From positions 55,261-119,260 of the forward strand of contig JAEINP010000009.1 of the NCBI GenBank assembly GCA_016342355.1: a stretch of DNA of 64,000 nt, read 5' to 3'. Origin of the DNA: Desulfatibacillum sp. GTDB taxonomy: Bacteria; Desulfobacterota; Desulfobacteria; Desulfobacterales; Desulfatibacillaceae. The notes under the pieces were generated by a model that was given only the letters and a program-made list of their open reading frames with translations, was not told the origin of the DNA and did no database searches. This document shows, in pieces, positions 35,796 to 44,632 of this stretch (positions are counted from its first letter, which is position 1; the number at the start of each line of letters is the position of its first letter). The translations under genes were made by a program, and so were the position numbers.

Positions 35796-37415
35796 TCAAT
35801 CCGCGTTATTAATGGTAAAGTATCGGCTGCCTATGCCATCCGTATTGCCGGCGTCGTCCGTGGCGGTCCATTGGATGGTATGCACTCCATTATGATACGC
35901 CGTGGTATCCAATTCAAAATAACCGACTGCTCCATTGGAATTGGAGTAACCGGGAAACAGGCTGGCGATGTCTTCCCGATATTGGTTGTAATTGGGGTGG
36001 CCCACATACATCCCGTCCACATATACATTGATGGTGGAGCCATCCGTGGGAATGCTGTTGGGTTGGGGAGTGAGCGCCCAGCCCCAGTTCATGAACCCGC
36101 TGCCGGAAGCCACGCCGCCCTGGGAAGGTGTGTCGATGGCCCCGAACGGCTTGACCGCATTGGCGTTGTCGCACACGATGGTGCGGGTTCCCAAAGTGGC
36201 CTGGTTGTCTTCGTAATCCATGGCAACAGCCTGGATTTCATAGGTTCCGTTCCCGCCATTGGGCAGGAAATTGGTGAGCATCATGTAGCCCCATCCCGCC
36301 TGGGTGTTGCCGGGATAGGTGGGATACAGGCTGGCTACGTCCGGCCTTGCCCCCTCCACAAAAGTGGCTCTCCCTAGATAAGTGGATCCTCCTCCTGTGA
36401 CATCAAAAATATTGACCATTGCCACGCCCGTGTCATCCAACGCCCACCCGGTGACAGGCACCGAACCGCTCACAGTCGCGTTATTAAGGGGGGTGTCAAA
36501 ACCGCCGAAAGGCGGTTCCAGGGTATCCGGGTCCCTTTTGTTCACACCAACCTGGAGTGACTGGGAATAATTTCCTGAGTCGCTTACGGTCACGGTGGCC
36601 CAAGTGGTTCCCATGGGGGAACTGTCATAACAGGCATAAAAAGACAAAACAGCCGGACCCACGCCGCTTTCAGGCCACACGCTCAGCCAGCCGGGCAAAC
36701 GGCTGGTATTAACTTGCCAATGCACATAAGAATTGGTCGTATTCAAAAATACCTGGCTCGACCAAGGACCTCCGCCCTTTCTACTGCCATCAATGACAGT
36801 ACCGCTGAGAAGCATCTTGGAAGGATAGACATTGAACTGGGCAATCCCGTAATCTTCCATCCCCGGTGCGCCCGGGTCCAGAATTTCCCCGTTTGTGAGC
36901 ATGTCCAGGTCCCCGTCCAGGCCGTCGGTCAGGGTCAGGGTCACCTGGTTGCCATTGAATACCGCGTTGGCGTACAAAACCCAACCGGCGTCCGTTACCT
37001 TGAAATATTGGCTGCCAGCGGGAAAAACCGTGGGAAAGGTCAGGATGGCAGTAATGGCGTCCCCGGGGTTAAGCCCCACCACCTTGAAGGTGATCAGCCC
37101 GTCCGGAAAGGAAAATCCCAGGGGGAAAAGGTTCCGGGTGACTTCATTGAGGTTTAAAATATCAATGGACCCGGGGTCCAGAGTCCCGCCCTGACCTGTG
37201 ATGTCTATCTGGTAATGCTTTCCGTTGTATTCAATGTCTGCAATTTCCCCGGTGCCGTTCAATGTGACCACCACCTTGATATCCTCATCCTCCTTGGGAA
37301 AGGGATAGTCGTCGTCATCGTCAAAGGGACAACCGGCTATGATTAAAGAAAAAACCAATAACAAGACCCACAGGGTCCAGCCTTTGCCATGGGTTGCAGG
37401 GCGTAAAATATCCAT
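35796..37415 (-). CDS. Large lipoprotein with Ig-like repeats
   Basis: 539 residues from the ATG at 37415 (AAAGGAA upstream; the earlier in-frame ATG is rejected). The lipobox LIIAGC is followed by an unusual DDDDDYPFPKEDED stretch. The first domain (about 60-190) resembles choice-of-anchor modules (TFKVVGLNPGDAITAILTFP). Two bacterial Ig-like modules follow, each opening FG-xIDTP or FGGFDTP and containing ...DVASLYPTYPG / DIASLFPGYSN. It is likely a surface or periplasmic adhesive protein; the ligand is unknown. Confidence 0.72.
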   Translation of the reverse strand: MDILRPATHGKGWTLWVLLLVFSLIIAGCPFDDDDDYPFPKEDEDIKVVVTLNGTGEIADIEYNGKHYQIDITGQGGTLDPGSIDILNLNEVTRNLFPLGFSFPDGLITFKVVGLNPGDAITAILTFPTVFPAGSQYFKVTDAGWVLYANAVFNGNQVTLTLTDGLDGDLDMLTNGEILDPGAPGMEDYGIAQFNVYPSKMLLSGTVIDGSRKGGGPWSSQVFLNTTNSYVHWQVNTSRLPGWLSVWPESGVGPAVLSFYACYDSSPMGTTWATVTVSDSGNYSQSLQVGVNKRDPDTLEPPFGGFDTPLNNATVSGSVPVTGWALDDTGVAMVNIFDVTGGGSTYLGRATFVEGARPDVASLYPTYPGNTQAGWGYMMLTNFLPNGGNGTYEIQAVAMDYEDNQATLGTRTIVCDNANAVKPFGAIDTPSQGGVASGSGFMNWGWALTPQPNSIPTDGSTINVYVDGMYVGHPNYNQYREDIASLFPGYSNSNGAVGYFELDTTAYHNGVHTIQWTATDDAGNTDGIGSRYFTINNAD

Positions 37416-37559
37416 GCTCTTTCCTTTCAAAAAAAGGGTTAGCAAGTGCAAGATCGTAAAAACAACATATTTATTTCACCAGTTGAAAAAATATTCTACA
37501 AAATAATCCCGCCTCAGGCAACCCTCAATTGAAAGGTAAACTCGTTTTAATTGCATCGC

Positions 37560-38597
37560 CTATTCTTTTGTGCGGAACTGGGCCAGATGCTCTTTCACTT
37601 GGTCCAAAAGCTCCCGGGAATACAACTTCCCGGCCATCTCGTCCCAAACAGGACGGGTGCGCCTTTCAATCTCCTTCAAATCATCCTCATCGGTTTGCGC
37701 CAAAATCAAGCCGTACCGGACCATGGCCTCCAGACATTTTTTATTGTCCTCCCTGACCCTGGACACAAAGGTACGGGTAAAGGCTTTTCGTTCGGCCAGA
37801 AGAATCTGCTTGTACTCATTGACCTGGATCGATCCCTCAAAATCATCCTTTGTCTGGATAATCAACGCCGGGGAATAGCGAATTTTTGACGTGTTCACAT
37901 ACTTGTACACGGAATACATCTGGGACCCCACCTGCCAGATAGCAGGTCCTATGGTGGCGTCCGCCACTCCCTGCCTGATAACAGTGGCGATCTCGGGAAC
38001 ATTCACGGGCACGGCCGACGCTCCCAAAGATTTTAACAGATGCTCCTCCAATTCCCCGTACCAGCATATAAAACGGGACTTCTCGAAATGCTCGATCTTT
38101 GTCATGTCAAAATGTATGGAATAAGTCTGATCAAAATCCTGATCAATAAGCCCCACAAGAAACAAACCATGGGAAGAAGCCAACTGATCGAAAACCGGCA
38201 TCATTTTTTCCCGGACATAATCCACTTCATCATAGTTCCGGAATAGAAACGGCAATTCAAGCACCGTCATCTCAGGGATGGCCATGGCCACGCCCTGGCC
38301 AGATAATCCCGCTCCATTCAACTGGCCCACACGCATTTTCTTGAGGACGTCCTCATCGTCTCCCATGACTCCGCCCCAATAGATCTTCACACGCACCTCC
38401 CCGTTCGTGCGTTCCTCGATCATGGGCAACAGCAAATCCTGGATGTGCACGGCCCAGCCGATTCCATTGGGCGCCAGGGTCGCGTATTTCCATGTGTAAA
38501 GGGGTTCTCCTGGCTCATTTCCCGCCCGGGCCAGCCCCATGCTTCCCATCAGGATGCAAGCCAGCACCGCACACCAAAGTATTCTTTTGTTAAACAT
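37560..38597 (-). CDS. dctP: TRAP transporter substrate-binding protein (DctP family), orphan
   Basis: 345 residues from the ATG at 38597 (GGAGG six bases upstream). A signal peptide cleaves near LARA. The mature protein shows the DctP pattern YTWKYATLAPNGIGW, then VKIYWGGVMGDDEDVL and the selectivity region ...ATVIRQGVADATIGPA. It should capture an organic acid in the periplasm for a TRAP permease, but no DctQ or DctM gene is adjacent. It is divergent from a GlcF/LutA-like Fe-S protein, which hints at lactate, glycolate or another hydroxy acid. Confidence 0.88.
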   Translation of the reverse strand: MFNKRILWCAVLACILMGSMGLARAGNEPGEPLYTWKYATLAPNGIGWAVHIQDLLLPMIEERTNGEVRVKIYWGGVMGDDEDVLKKMRVGQLNGAGLSGQGVAMAIPEMTVLELPFLFRNYDEVDYVREKMMPVFDQLASSHGLFLVGLIDQDFDQTYSIHFDMTKIEHFEKSRFICWYGELEEHLLKSLGASAVPVNVPEIATVIRQGVADATIGPAIWQVGSQMYSVYKYVNTSKIRYSPALIIQTKDDFEGSIQVNEYKQILLAERKAFTRTFVSRVREDNKKCLEAMVRYGLILAQTDEDDLKEIERRTRPVWDEMAGKLYSRELLDQVKEHLAQFRTKE

Positions 38598-38929
38598 AGC
38601 GTTCCTCCCTTCCGATGATGTTGGCAACTCAAAATCCCGGCCATGGCAATATTCCCGTCAGGAGAAAGATAGTCTGGTGGAGAACCGAAGCAGCGCCGAT
38701 TGAAACGCACAGGGGAATGGAAGCAGGCCTAAAATTTGAACTGACATGTCAGTCTGTATTTCCGCTCCATTACCCAATCCTTCCCCCCTTGTCAAGATGC
38801 ATTTTCTTCCCTCCCTCCTCCTGGTGTACAAAGTAAAAACGCCTATGGCTATCCTTGCATGCCGACCTTTTTCCGGGTATACATTCAAGATAAAATTCAT
38901 TATTTTTAAACTGGAAAGAAATTTGAGCC
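38598..38929. other. Divergent intergenic region dctP / Fe-S protein
   Basis: 332 bp. It contains a perfect 14-bp palindrome (38740-38753) roughly in the middle, the best candidate operator. No clear promoter boxes were assigned. Confidence 0.5.
38740..38753. promoter_or_regulatory. Perfect palindrome, candidate operator
   Basis: ACTGACATGTCAGT is fully self-complementary and sits between divergent genes. The binding protein is unknown. Confidence 0.4.
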
Positions 38930-40219
38930 ATGCCTGACAATACATACAAGCCCAAGGGAGATTGCATCAAGTGCGGCCAGTGCATGGCCGTGTGTCCTGT
39001 TTTTCTCCAATCCCACATGGAAGCGGACGTGGCCAGGGGCAGACTGGCCGTGCTCAAGCAGGGGGAAAAGGACGACAAACTGGCTCGGTCGGCTATTATG
39101 CGGGATGTGCTGACTCGCTGCCTGTTGTGCGGCGCCTGCGAAAACACCTGCGCCAACAAGGTCCCGGTTATCACCAAGGTCATACAGGGCCGGGAAATCG
39201 CCCGGAAACGGTTCAACCTGTCCAAGCAGGTTCAACTGGCGGCCATTATGGACCAGGGGCTCAAGGGCGGAATCCTCAGGACCGGGGGCAAGTTGGCCCA
39301 AAGCCTCGTGGGAGGCAAAATTGAAAAATCCAGCGGCTTGCACCTGCGCTTTCCCTCCTCCTTTTTTACAGACCGCAAGGTTATTCCAGCCATAGCCCCC
39401 ACATCGTGGCTGGAGCAAAAAAAGACCGCTTCACCTGACAAACCTGGCCCTAAAATCGGTTTTTTTGTGGGATGCGGCACAAATCATCTTTTCCAGGAAA
39501 ACGCCCTGGCCTTGGAAAATTTGGGACAGGAAACGGGCATGAACATCATCACCGTGCCCGGCCAGGGATGTTGCGGCCTGCCCGCTTACGCCGGCGGAGA
39601 CAGGGAAACGGCCATTGCATGCGCCAAACAGAACCTGGACGCATTTTCCATACTAAACCTGGACGCCGTGGTTACCGTGTGCGCTTCCTGCGGCAGCCAG
39701 ATCAAAAAGTTCCCCGCCCTGTTTGACGAGGGAACCAAATACCACGCCCTGGCCCTGAAAATGGCCGGGCTGCACCAGGATTCGGCCCAACTCCTTATGA
39801 GGTCGGAAAATTTTTTAAATATTCTTCAAAAAATCAACCAATCCCCCGGGCAGGAAATGCCTCGGATCTACTATCACGCACCCTGCCATTTGCGCTTTGG
39901 AAGCGCCTCCACCAACGCCCCCCTGGAAATGCTAAAGGCCCTGGACAAGCGCCTTGCGGTTATCCCGCCCGAAGGCCTGACCCAATGCTGCGGCCACGGA
40001 GGCGGGTTTAATATCGACCACCACGCCTTGTCCATGGACATCCACCAAACCGGCCTGGGTCCCATCCTTGACAAAATGCCCCAATTTGTGGTATCAGGTT
40101 GTACCGGTTGCATGATGCAATTTGTGGAAGGCGTCTATATTGCTAAACGCCCACAAGTGGAAATTTGCCATCCCCTGGTCCTGGTGAACAGGCTGTTGGA
40201 CAAGGGGATACAATCCTAA
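38930..40219 (+). CDS. (Fe-S)-binding protein, GlcF/LutA/GlpC-like
   Basis: 429 residues. Two N-terminal [4Fe-4S] ferredoxin motifs (CIKCGQCMAVCP at 12-23 and CLLCGACENTC near 64) precede two CCG domains (GQGCCGLPAY near 205 and TQCCGHGGGF near 351, with YHAPCHLR between). This is the electron-transfer subunit seen with FAD-linked lactate, glycolate or glycerol-3-phosphate dehydrogenases, or as HdrD-like subunits. No flavoprotein partner is adjacent, so the donor must be encoded elsewhere. Confidence 0.88.
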   Translation: MPDNTYKPKGDCIKCGQCMAVCPVFLQSHMEADVARGRLAVLKQGEKDDKLARSAIMRDVLTRCLLCGACENTCANKVPVITKVIQGREIARKRFNLSKQVQLAAIMDQGLKGGILRTGGKLAQSLVGGKIEKSSGLHLRFPSSFFTDRKVIPAIAPTSWLEQKKTASPDKPGPKIGFFVGCGTNHLFQENALALENLGQETGMNIITVPGQGCCGLPAYAGGDRETAIACAKQNLDAFSILNLDAVVTVCASCGSQIKKFPALFDEGTKYHALALKMAGLHQDSAQLLMRSENFLNILQKINQSPGQEMPRIYYHAPCHLRFGSASTNAPLEMLKALDKRLAVIPPEGLTQCCGHGGGFNIDHHALSMDIHQTGLGPILDKMPQFVVSGCTGCMMQFVEGVYIAKRPQVEICHPLVLVNRLLDKGIQS

Positions 40220-40348
40220 AGCGGGGAAAAGAAGCGTCTTAAAAGACACATTCGGAGGAAATAGTACCAGGCGGCTTGCCGGTTTTTATGTGCCTGGCGG
40301 ATTTTTTTATTTTTCAGTCAGGTTTTTTTATTTCAGCAGGATTAGTGT

Positions 40349-40373
40349 AGGCCGCCTTTGCGGCCTTTTTTTT
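40349..40373 (+). terminator. Rho-independent terminator
   Basis: AGGCCGC-CTTT-GCGGCCT hairpin followed by eight T. Confidence 0.85.
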
Positions 40374-40426
40374 ATTGTGTTTTGTCCAATCCCCTTTCTG
40401 GATGGTCATGGACTGGGATTGGGAAT

Positions 40427-40448
40427 GCCGCGTTTGCGGCTTTTTTTA
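40427..40448 (+). terminator. Second tandem terminator-like hairpin
   Basis: GCCGC-GTTT-GCGGC hairpin followed by seven T, 60 nt after the first. It could alternatively be an attenuator for proVWX. Confidence 0.75.
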
Positions 40449-40525
40449 TTGTCCCTTAGGGGCACAACACCTTTTAATGGATATAACATACTTATTTTAA
40501 ATGACAATTTTGACCGGAAAGGAAT

Positions 40526-41734
40526 ATGAATCCAATAATTGAGGTAAAAAACCTCTACAAGGCATTTGGAAACCGCGCCAAAGAAGGCGTGCGCCTGCAC
40601 CAGCAAGGCAAATCAAAAGACGAAATCATGCGCGAAGCTGGCATCCCCGTGGGAGTCGCGGATGTATCATTTGAAGTACAACAAGGCGAAATCCTGGTGA
40701 TCATGGGTCTTTCCGGCTCGGGAAAGTCCACCCTGGTCCGTTGCATCAATCGCCTAATCGAACCCACTGCCGGTGAGGTTCGGATAGACGGAACCGATAT
40801 CCTCGCTCTGGGTCGCCATGACCTGCTCCAACTACGCCAGAAAAAATTCGGGATGGTGTTCCAGAATTTCGCGCTCCTGCCCCATCGTACTGTGCTGCAT
40901 AATGTTGAATTCGGCCTGGAAATCCAAAAAACAGATCCCGTAAAAATGGAACAAAAGGCCATGGAAGCCATCAATTTGGTAGGACTGGAAGGATGGGAAC
41001 AGAGTTACCCGGACCAATTGTCCGGAGGCATGCAGCAACGTGTGGGCCTGGCCCGGGCTTTGGCCGTGGACCCGGACATCCTCTTAATGGACGAAGCCTT
41101 TTCAGCCCTGGACCCCCTCATTCGCCGGGACATGCAGGACGAACTCATCAATTTGCAGGAACGGGTTCAAAAAACCATCCTCTTTATCACCCACGACCTG
41201 GACGAAGCCCTAAAAATCGGCGACCGCATTATTTTGCTCAAGGACGGCGCTCTGGTCCAGGAAGGCACGGCGGAAGACATCCTGACCAATCCGGCCACAC
41301 GCTACGTGCAAAAATTCGTGGAGGACGTGGACCTTACCAAGGTGCTTACAGCCCGATCCGTCATGAAAAAACCCCGGGCGGTGGCGCAATATCAGGATGG
41401 CCCCCGGGTGGCGTTGCGCAAAATGGACGAAGAAAGCATCTCCAGTTTGTTCGCCCTGGACAAGGCCCACAAACTGAAAGGGGTGGTCATGGCGGCGGAT
41501 GCCGTGGACGCCGCCAAACGCGGTGAAAAGATTCTGGACCACATCATCAACACCGACATTATCAAGGTGAAGCTGGATACTCCGGTAGCTGAATTCTTCA
41601 GCGATCTGGCAACCCTCCAATACCCGGTCGCTGTGGTGGACGATAATGACAAACTGGTGGGGGTAATCATTCGCGGATCTTTACTGGCAGGCCTGGCGGA
41701 AAGGGGAACAGTAGACAATGATAACAATTCCTAA
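40526..41734 (+). CDS. proV: Glycine betaine/proline ABC transporter, ATP-binding protein
   Basis: 402 residues, close to the 400 of E. coli ProV. A family-typical N-terminal extension (YKAFGNRAKEGV) precedes the ABC domain, with Walker A GLSGSGKST near 63, signature LSGGMQQR near 167 and Walker B ILLMDEAFSALDP. A C-terminal CBS pair (about 280-400) senses ionic strength in the family. It powers uptake of compatible solutes under osmotic stress and is the first gene of proVWX. It overlaps proW by 17 bp. Confidence 0.95.
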   Translation: MNPIIEVKNLYKAFGNRAKEGVRLHQQGKSKDEIMREAGIPVGVADVSFEVQQGEILVIMGLSGSGKSTLVRCINRLIEPTAGEVRIDGTDILALGRHDLLQLRQKKFGMVFQNFALLPHRTVLHNVEFGLEIQKTDPVKMEQKAMEAINLVGLEGWEQSYPDQLSGGMQQRVGLARALAVDPDILLMDEAFSALDPLIRRDMQDELINLQERVQKTILFITHDLDEALKIGDRIILLKDGALVQEGTAEDILTNPATRYVQKFVEDVDLTKVLTARSVMKKPRAVAQYQDGPRVALRKMDEESISSLFALDKAHKLKGVVMAADAVDAAKRGEKILDHIINTDIIKVKLDTPVAEFFSDLATLQYPVAVVDDNDKLVGVIIRGSLLAGLAERGTVDNDNNS

Positions 41735-42554
41735 GTTTCCCCTGGATAAAGGGGTCGAAGCAGTCATCGATTTTTTATCCGATAACTTTGCATTTATCAC
41801 CAAAGCCGTAGCCAAAGTCGTAGAATCGGGTTTGGAATCCATTGTGGATGGGCTTATGTGGCTGCATCCCGCAGTGTTCATACTCATTGCCGCTCTCATT
41901 GCCTGGCGCATCGCCAAATGGCGCATGGCCCTGTTCACTGCCCTTGGTTTCGCTTTTATTTGGAATCTGCAACTTTGGGAGCCCATGCTGGAAACCCTGG
42001 CCCTGGTGGCTGTAGCCACCTCCATAGCCGTGGCGATTGGCGTGCCTTTGGGTATTTTTTCCGCCATGTATCAAGGGATTTACCGCACGGTTTTTCCCAT
42101 TTTGGATTTCATGCAGACCATGCCTGCCTTTGTATACTTGATTCCGGCTATTCCCTTTTTCGGCCTGGGTACAGTGTCGGCTATCTTTTCCACGGTCATC
42201 TTCGCCATGCCACCGGCCATCCGGCTGACTTGCCTGGGCATCAAGCAGGTGCCTGCGCCCTTGATAGAGGCCTCCGACTCCTTTGGCGCCAACCGATTTC
42301 AAAAGCTGGTCAAGGTCCAGTTGCCTATCGCCACACCCACCATGATGGCGGGCGTCAACCAAACCATCATGTTATCTCTTTCCATGGTCGTTATCGCGGC
42401 TATGATCGGCGCGGGAGGCCTGGGCAGCGAAGTCTGGACCGGCATCCAAAGGCTTAAACCTGGCATGGCCTTTGAAGGCGGCTTGGGCGTGGTTATCCTG
42501 GCTATTGTCCTGGACAGGCTCACCCAAAAACTGGGCGCCAAGGACAAGTCCTAA
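41718..42554 (+). CDS. proW: Glycine betaine/proline ABC transporter, permease
   Basis: 278 residues with six or seven hydrophobic segments. The BPD_transp_1 coupling loop is visible as EASDSFGANRFQKLVKVQLPIATPTMMAGVNQTI around 185-220. This follows the EAA-type pattern that docks on ProV. It lies within the proVWX operon and overlaps the end of proV. Confidence 0.94.
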   Translation: MITIPKFPLDKGVEAVIDFLSDNFAFITKAVAKVVESGLESIVDGLMWLHPAVFILIAALIAWRIAKWRMALFTALGFAFIWNLQLWEPMLETLALVAVATSIAVAIGVPLGIFSAMYQGIYRTVFPILDFMQTMPAFVYLIPAIPFFGLGTVSAIFSTVIFAMPPAIRLTCLGIKQVPAPLIEASDSFGANRFQKLVKVQLPIATPTMMAGVNQTIMLSLSMVVIAAMIGAGGLGSEVWTGIQRLKPGMAFEGGLGVVILAIVLDRLTQKLGAKDKS

Positions 42555-42636
42555 ATAATTGAACATGCAGCCGGGCATCAATCCTGATGCCCCAGAGTTT
42601 TACTATATTTTCAAATTGAAAAAGAGGAGGACATCC

Positions 42637-43593
42637 ATGAAAAAATTACTCATCCTTGTACTGGCGCTCGCTGTGGCGTCCATCCCTTTCATGATGGCAG
42701 GCTGTTCCGGCGACAAGGAAGAAGCCACCGAAACCGCAGCCGTGGAATCCACCACGGAAGAGGCGCCAGCGCCTGTTCCAGCCCCTGCTCCAGCCCAAAC
42801 CATGGAAAAAAAGGGTAAGATAAAAATCGCCTATGTGGAGTGGGCATGCGCCCGGGCCAGCACAAACGTGGTCAAGGCCGTTCTCCAGGAAAAATTGGGC
42901 TACGACGTGAATATCCTGTCTGTGTCAGCCGCCGCCATGTGGCAGGCTGTCGGCTCCGGCGACGCTGACGCCATGGTTACCGCCTGGCTGCCCGGAACCC
43001 ACAAGGAGTACCTGGCTGCTGTCCAGGACAAAGTGGAAGTGCTCGGTCCTCTGTCCTACGGCGCCAAGGTGGGATGGGTTGTCCCCGCCTACGTGACCAT
43101 CAACTCCATTGAAGAACTCAAAGCCAATGGCGACAAGTTCAATCATAAAATCATCGGCATTGATCCCGGCGCAGGCCTCATGTCCGCCAGCGAAAAAGCC
43201 ATTGTCGATTACGGCCTGGAAGACTGGAAACTGGTGGAAGGCAGCGGGGCGACCATGACTGCAGCCCTGAGCGACGCCATCAAAAACAACGAATGGATTG
43301 TGGTAACCGGCTGGGCCCCCCATTGGAAATTCGGCCGCTGGGACCTCAAATTCCTGGAAGACCCCAAGGTTTCCCTGGGACCCGAAGAACAAATCGAAAC
43401 CGTTGTCCGTAAAGGCCTGAAAGAGGATATGCCAGAAGCATACGCCTTCCTGGACAACTTCAACTGGACCGGCAGCCAAATGGCCACGGTCATGGATTGG
43501 AACGAAGCAGACGGCTCCGATCCCTACGAAACCGCCAAACGCTATATTGAGGAAAATCCTGACCAGGTCAAGGAATGGCTCGGCCAGAAATAA
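42637..43593 (+). CDS. proX: Glycine betaine-binding lipoprotein
   Basis: 318 residues from the ATG at 42637 (AGGAGG upstream; the longer frame is rejected). The lipobox MAGC puts the cysteine at 23, followed by a Glu/Pro/Ala linker and an OpuAC domain with the aromatic ligand residues in VEWACARAST, WLPGTHKEY and VTGWAPHW. In this Gram-negative it is lipid-anchored rather than free, which is less usual for ProX. Its leader region and 5' flank were later duplicated to give the next gene. Confidence 0.93.
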   Translation: MKKLLILVLALAVASIPFMMAGCSGDKEEATETAAVESTTEEAPAPVPAPAPAQTMEKKGKIKIAYVEWACARASTNVVKAVLQEKLGYDVNILSVSAAAMWQAVGSGDADAMVTAWLPGTHKEYLAAVQDKVEVLGPLSYGAKVGWVVPAYVTINSIEELKANGDKFNHKIIGIDPGAGLMSASEKAIVDYGLEDWKLVEGSGATMTAALSDAIKNNEWIVVTGWAPHWKFGRWDLKFLEDPKVSLGPEEQIETVVRKGLKEDMPEAYAFLDNFNWTGSQMATVMDWNEADGSDPYETAKRYIEENPDQVKEWLGQK

Positions 43594-43628
43594 TTCGACA
43601 TTGTAGACAATACAAGCCAGCAACACCG

Positions 43629-43667
43629 GGGAAACCCCTTCCAACGCGAAAGGGTTTCCCTTTTTTT
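43629..43667 (+). terminator. Terminator after proX
   Basis: GGGAAACCC pairs with GGGTTTCCC across a 14-base loop, followed by seven T. It is homologous to the terminator at 44498. Confidence 0.82.
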
Positions 43668-43759
43668 ATTCACCCACGCAAAAGTGTTGCTCACTTAGCC
43701 AAAATGGATGTATTCTATTTCTTTGTGTTACCAATCAGCCATCCACTTAGGAGGGTTTT

Positions 43760-43888
43760 GTGAAAGTCTTTCCAATCCATACGGCCATAGAAAATTTCTC
43801 CATTCCCGCTCCGCCCCCGGGCCGGGAAGGCTATACCCAAGGAATCAAGGACCAAACAAGGGAACACGCAGACGGGCATCCATTTTGA
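43760..43888 (+). pseudogene. 42-codon remnant of a duplicated radical-SAM gene
   Basis: From GTG 43760 the reading VKVFPIHTAIENFSIP aligns without gaps to VKVLLIYTVTENVYIP, the start of the intact radical-SAM gene at 44633. AGGAGG sits at the same place in both. After about 27 codons the similarity stops and the frame ends at TGA 43886. It is the truncated first copy left by a tandem duplication. Confidence 0.75.
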
Positions 43889-43935
43889 TGCCCCCGAATT
43901 CAAGCATGCTTTTAATTTAGAAAAGGAGAACCTCA

Positions 43936-44460
43936 ATGAAAAAGTTATTCATGATCGTACTGGCAATCGCTGTGGCATCCATCCCGTTCATGATGGCAGG
44001 CTGCTCCGGCGATAAGGAAGAAGCCGAAACCCCCGCCGTGGAATCCACCATGGAAAAAGCGAAAACCGCCGTGAAATCCACCATGGAAGAGGCTAAAACC
44101 GCAGTAGAAGCCACAACAGAAGAAGTTGAAGAAGTGGTGGAGCCGGCCATTGAAGAAGCCCAAACGGCTGTGGAAAACACCATGGAAGAGGCCAAAGCGG
44201 ATATCGAAGCCACTGTGGAAGAAGCCAAAGCAGATGTGGAAGCTATAGTTGAAAAGGCAGAGGCGGACGTGGAAGCAACCATTGAAAAGGCTGAAACAGC
44301 CGTGGAATCCACCATGGAAAAGGCCAAAGCCGCAGTGTCTACTGCAGAAGAAGTCAAAACCCCTGTCGTGGAGTCCACCATGGAAGAGACCAAAACTTCC
44401 GTCGTGGAGTCGGCCATGGAAAAGGCTCCTGCCCTTCCCCCAGTCAAGATGCCGGAATAA
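43936..44460 (+). CDS. Hendecad coiled-coil lipoprotein derived from a proX leader
   Basis: 174 residues. The first 30 residues (MKKLFMIVLAIAVASIPFMM, AGC lipobox, SGDKEEAE) are nearly identical to ProX, but the substrate-binding domain is absent. It is replaced by about ten 11-residue repeats of the form VEATxEEAKAD, which predict a right-handed hendecad coiled coil. AAGGAG precedes the ATG. It is probably an outer-membrane- or inner-membrane-anchored helical rod comparable in size to Lpp-like spacers. Its own terminator follows. Function unknown. Confidence 0.8.
   Translation: MKKLFMIVLAIAVASIPFMMAGCSGDKEEAETPAVESTMEKAKTAVKSTMEEAKTAVEATTEEVEEVVEPAIEEAQTAVENTMEEAKADIEATVEEAKADVEAIVEKAEADVEATIEKAETAVESTMEKAKAAVSTAEEVKTPVVESTMEETKTSVVESAMEKAPALPPVKMPE
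43943..44440 (+). repeat. 33-bp tandem coding repeat (11-residue helical unit)
   Basis: From about 44035 onward the codons repeat in register every 33 bases (GTGGAAxCCACxATGGAAgA- type units). The units have diverged, consistent with older in-gene expansion. Confidence 0.6.
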
Positions 44461-44497
44461 AAAGGTTTTGGCCTGAAGAAATTCATGAATAGCAATA

Positions 44498-44540
44498 CGG
44501 GGAAAACCTTTTCAACGCAAAAGGCTTTCCCCGTTTTTTT
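44498..44540 (+). terminator. Terminator after the coiled-coil lipoprotein gene
   Basis: CGGGGAAA...TTTCCCCG hairpin with additional CCTTTT/AAAAGG pairing, followed by T8. The loop motif TCAACGC matches that of the proX terminator. Confidence 0.82.
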
Positions 44541-44632
44541 TGTTCCGCCCCAGGCAAAAAGGTTGCCTACTCAGTCAAACGGGATGTATCCTCATTCATG
44601 ATTTGATTAAGCCCATCCATGCAGGAGGTTTT

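Larger units (their letters stand above)
40220..40525. other. Intergenic terminator cluster before proV
   Basis: 306 bp holding at least two, possibly three, hairpins each followed by a T-run. The 3' end carries the AT-rich promoter region and AAAGGAAT ribosome site of proV. No ORF. Confidence 0.6.

Noticed and set aside
40220..40525. CRISPR-like array from the repeated hairpins
   Set aside because: Only two short similar stems with T-runs, no regular spacers; they are terminators. No CRISPR array was seen anywhere in the window.
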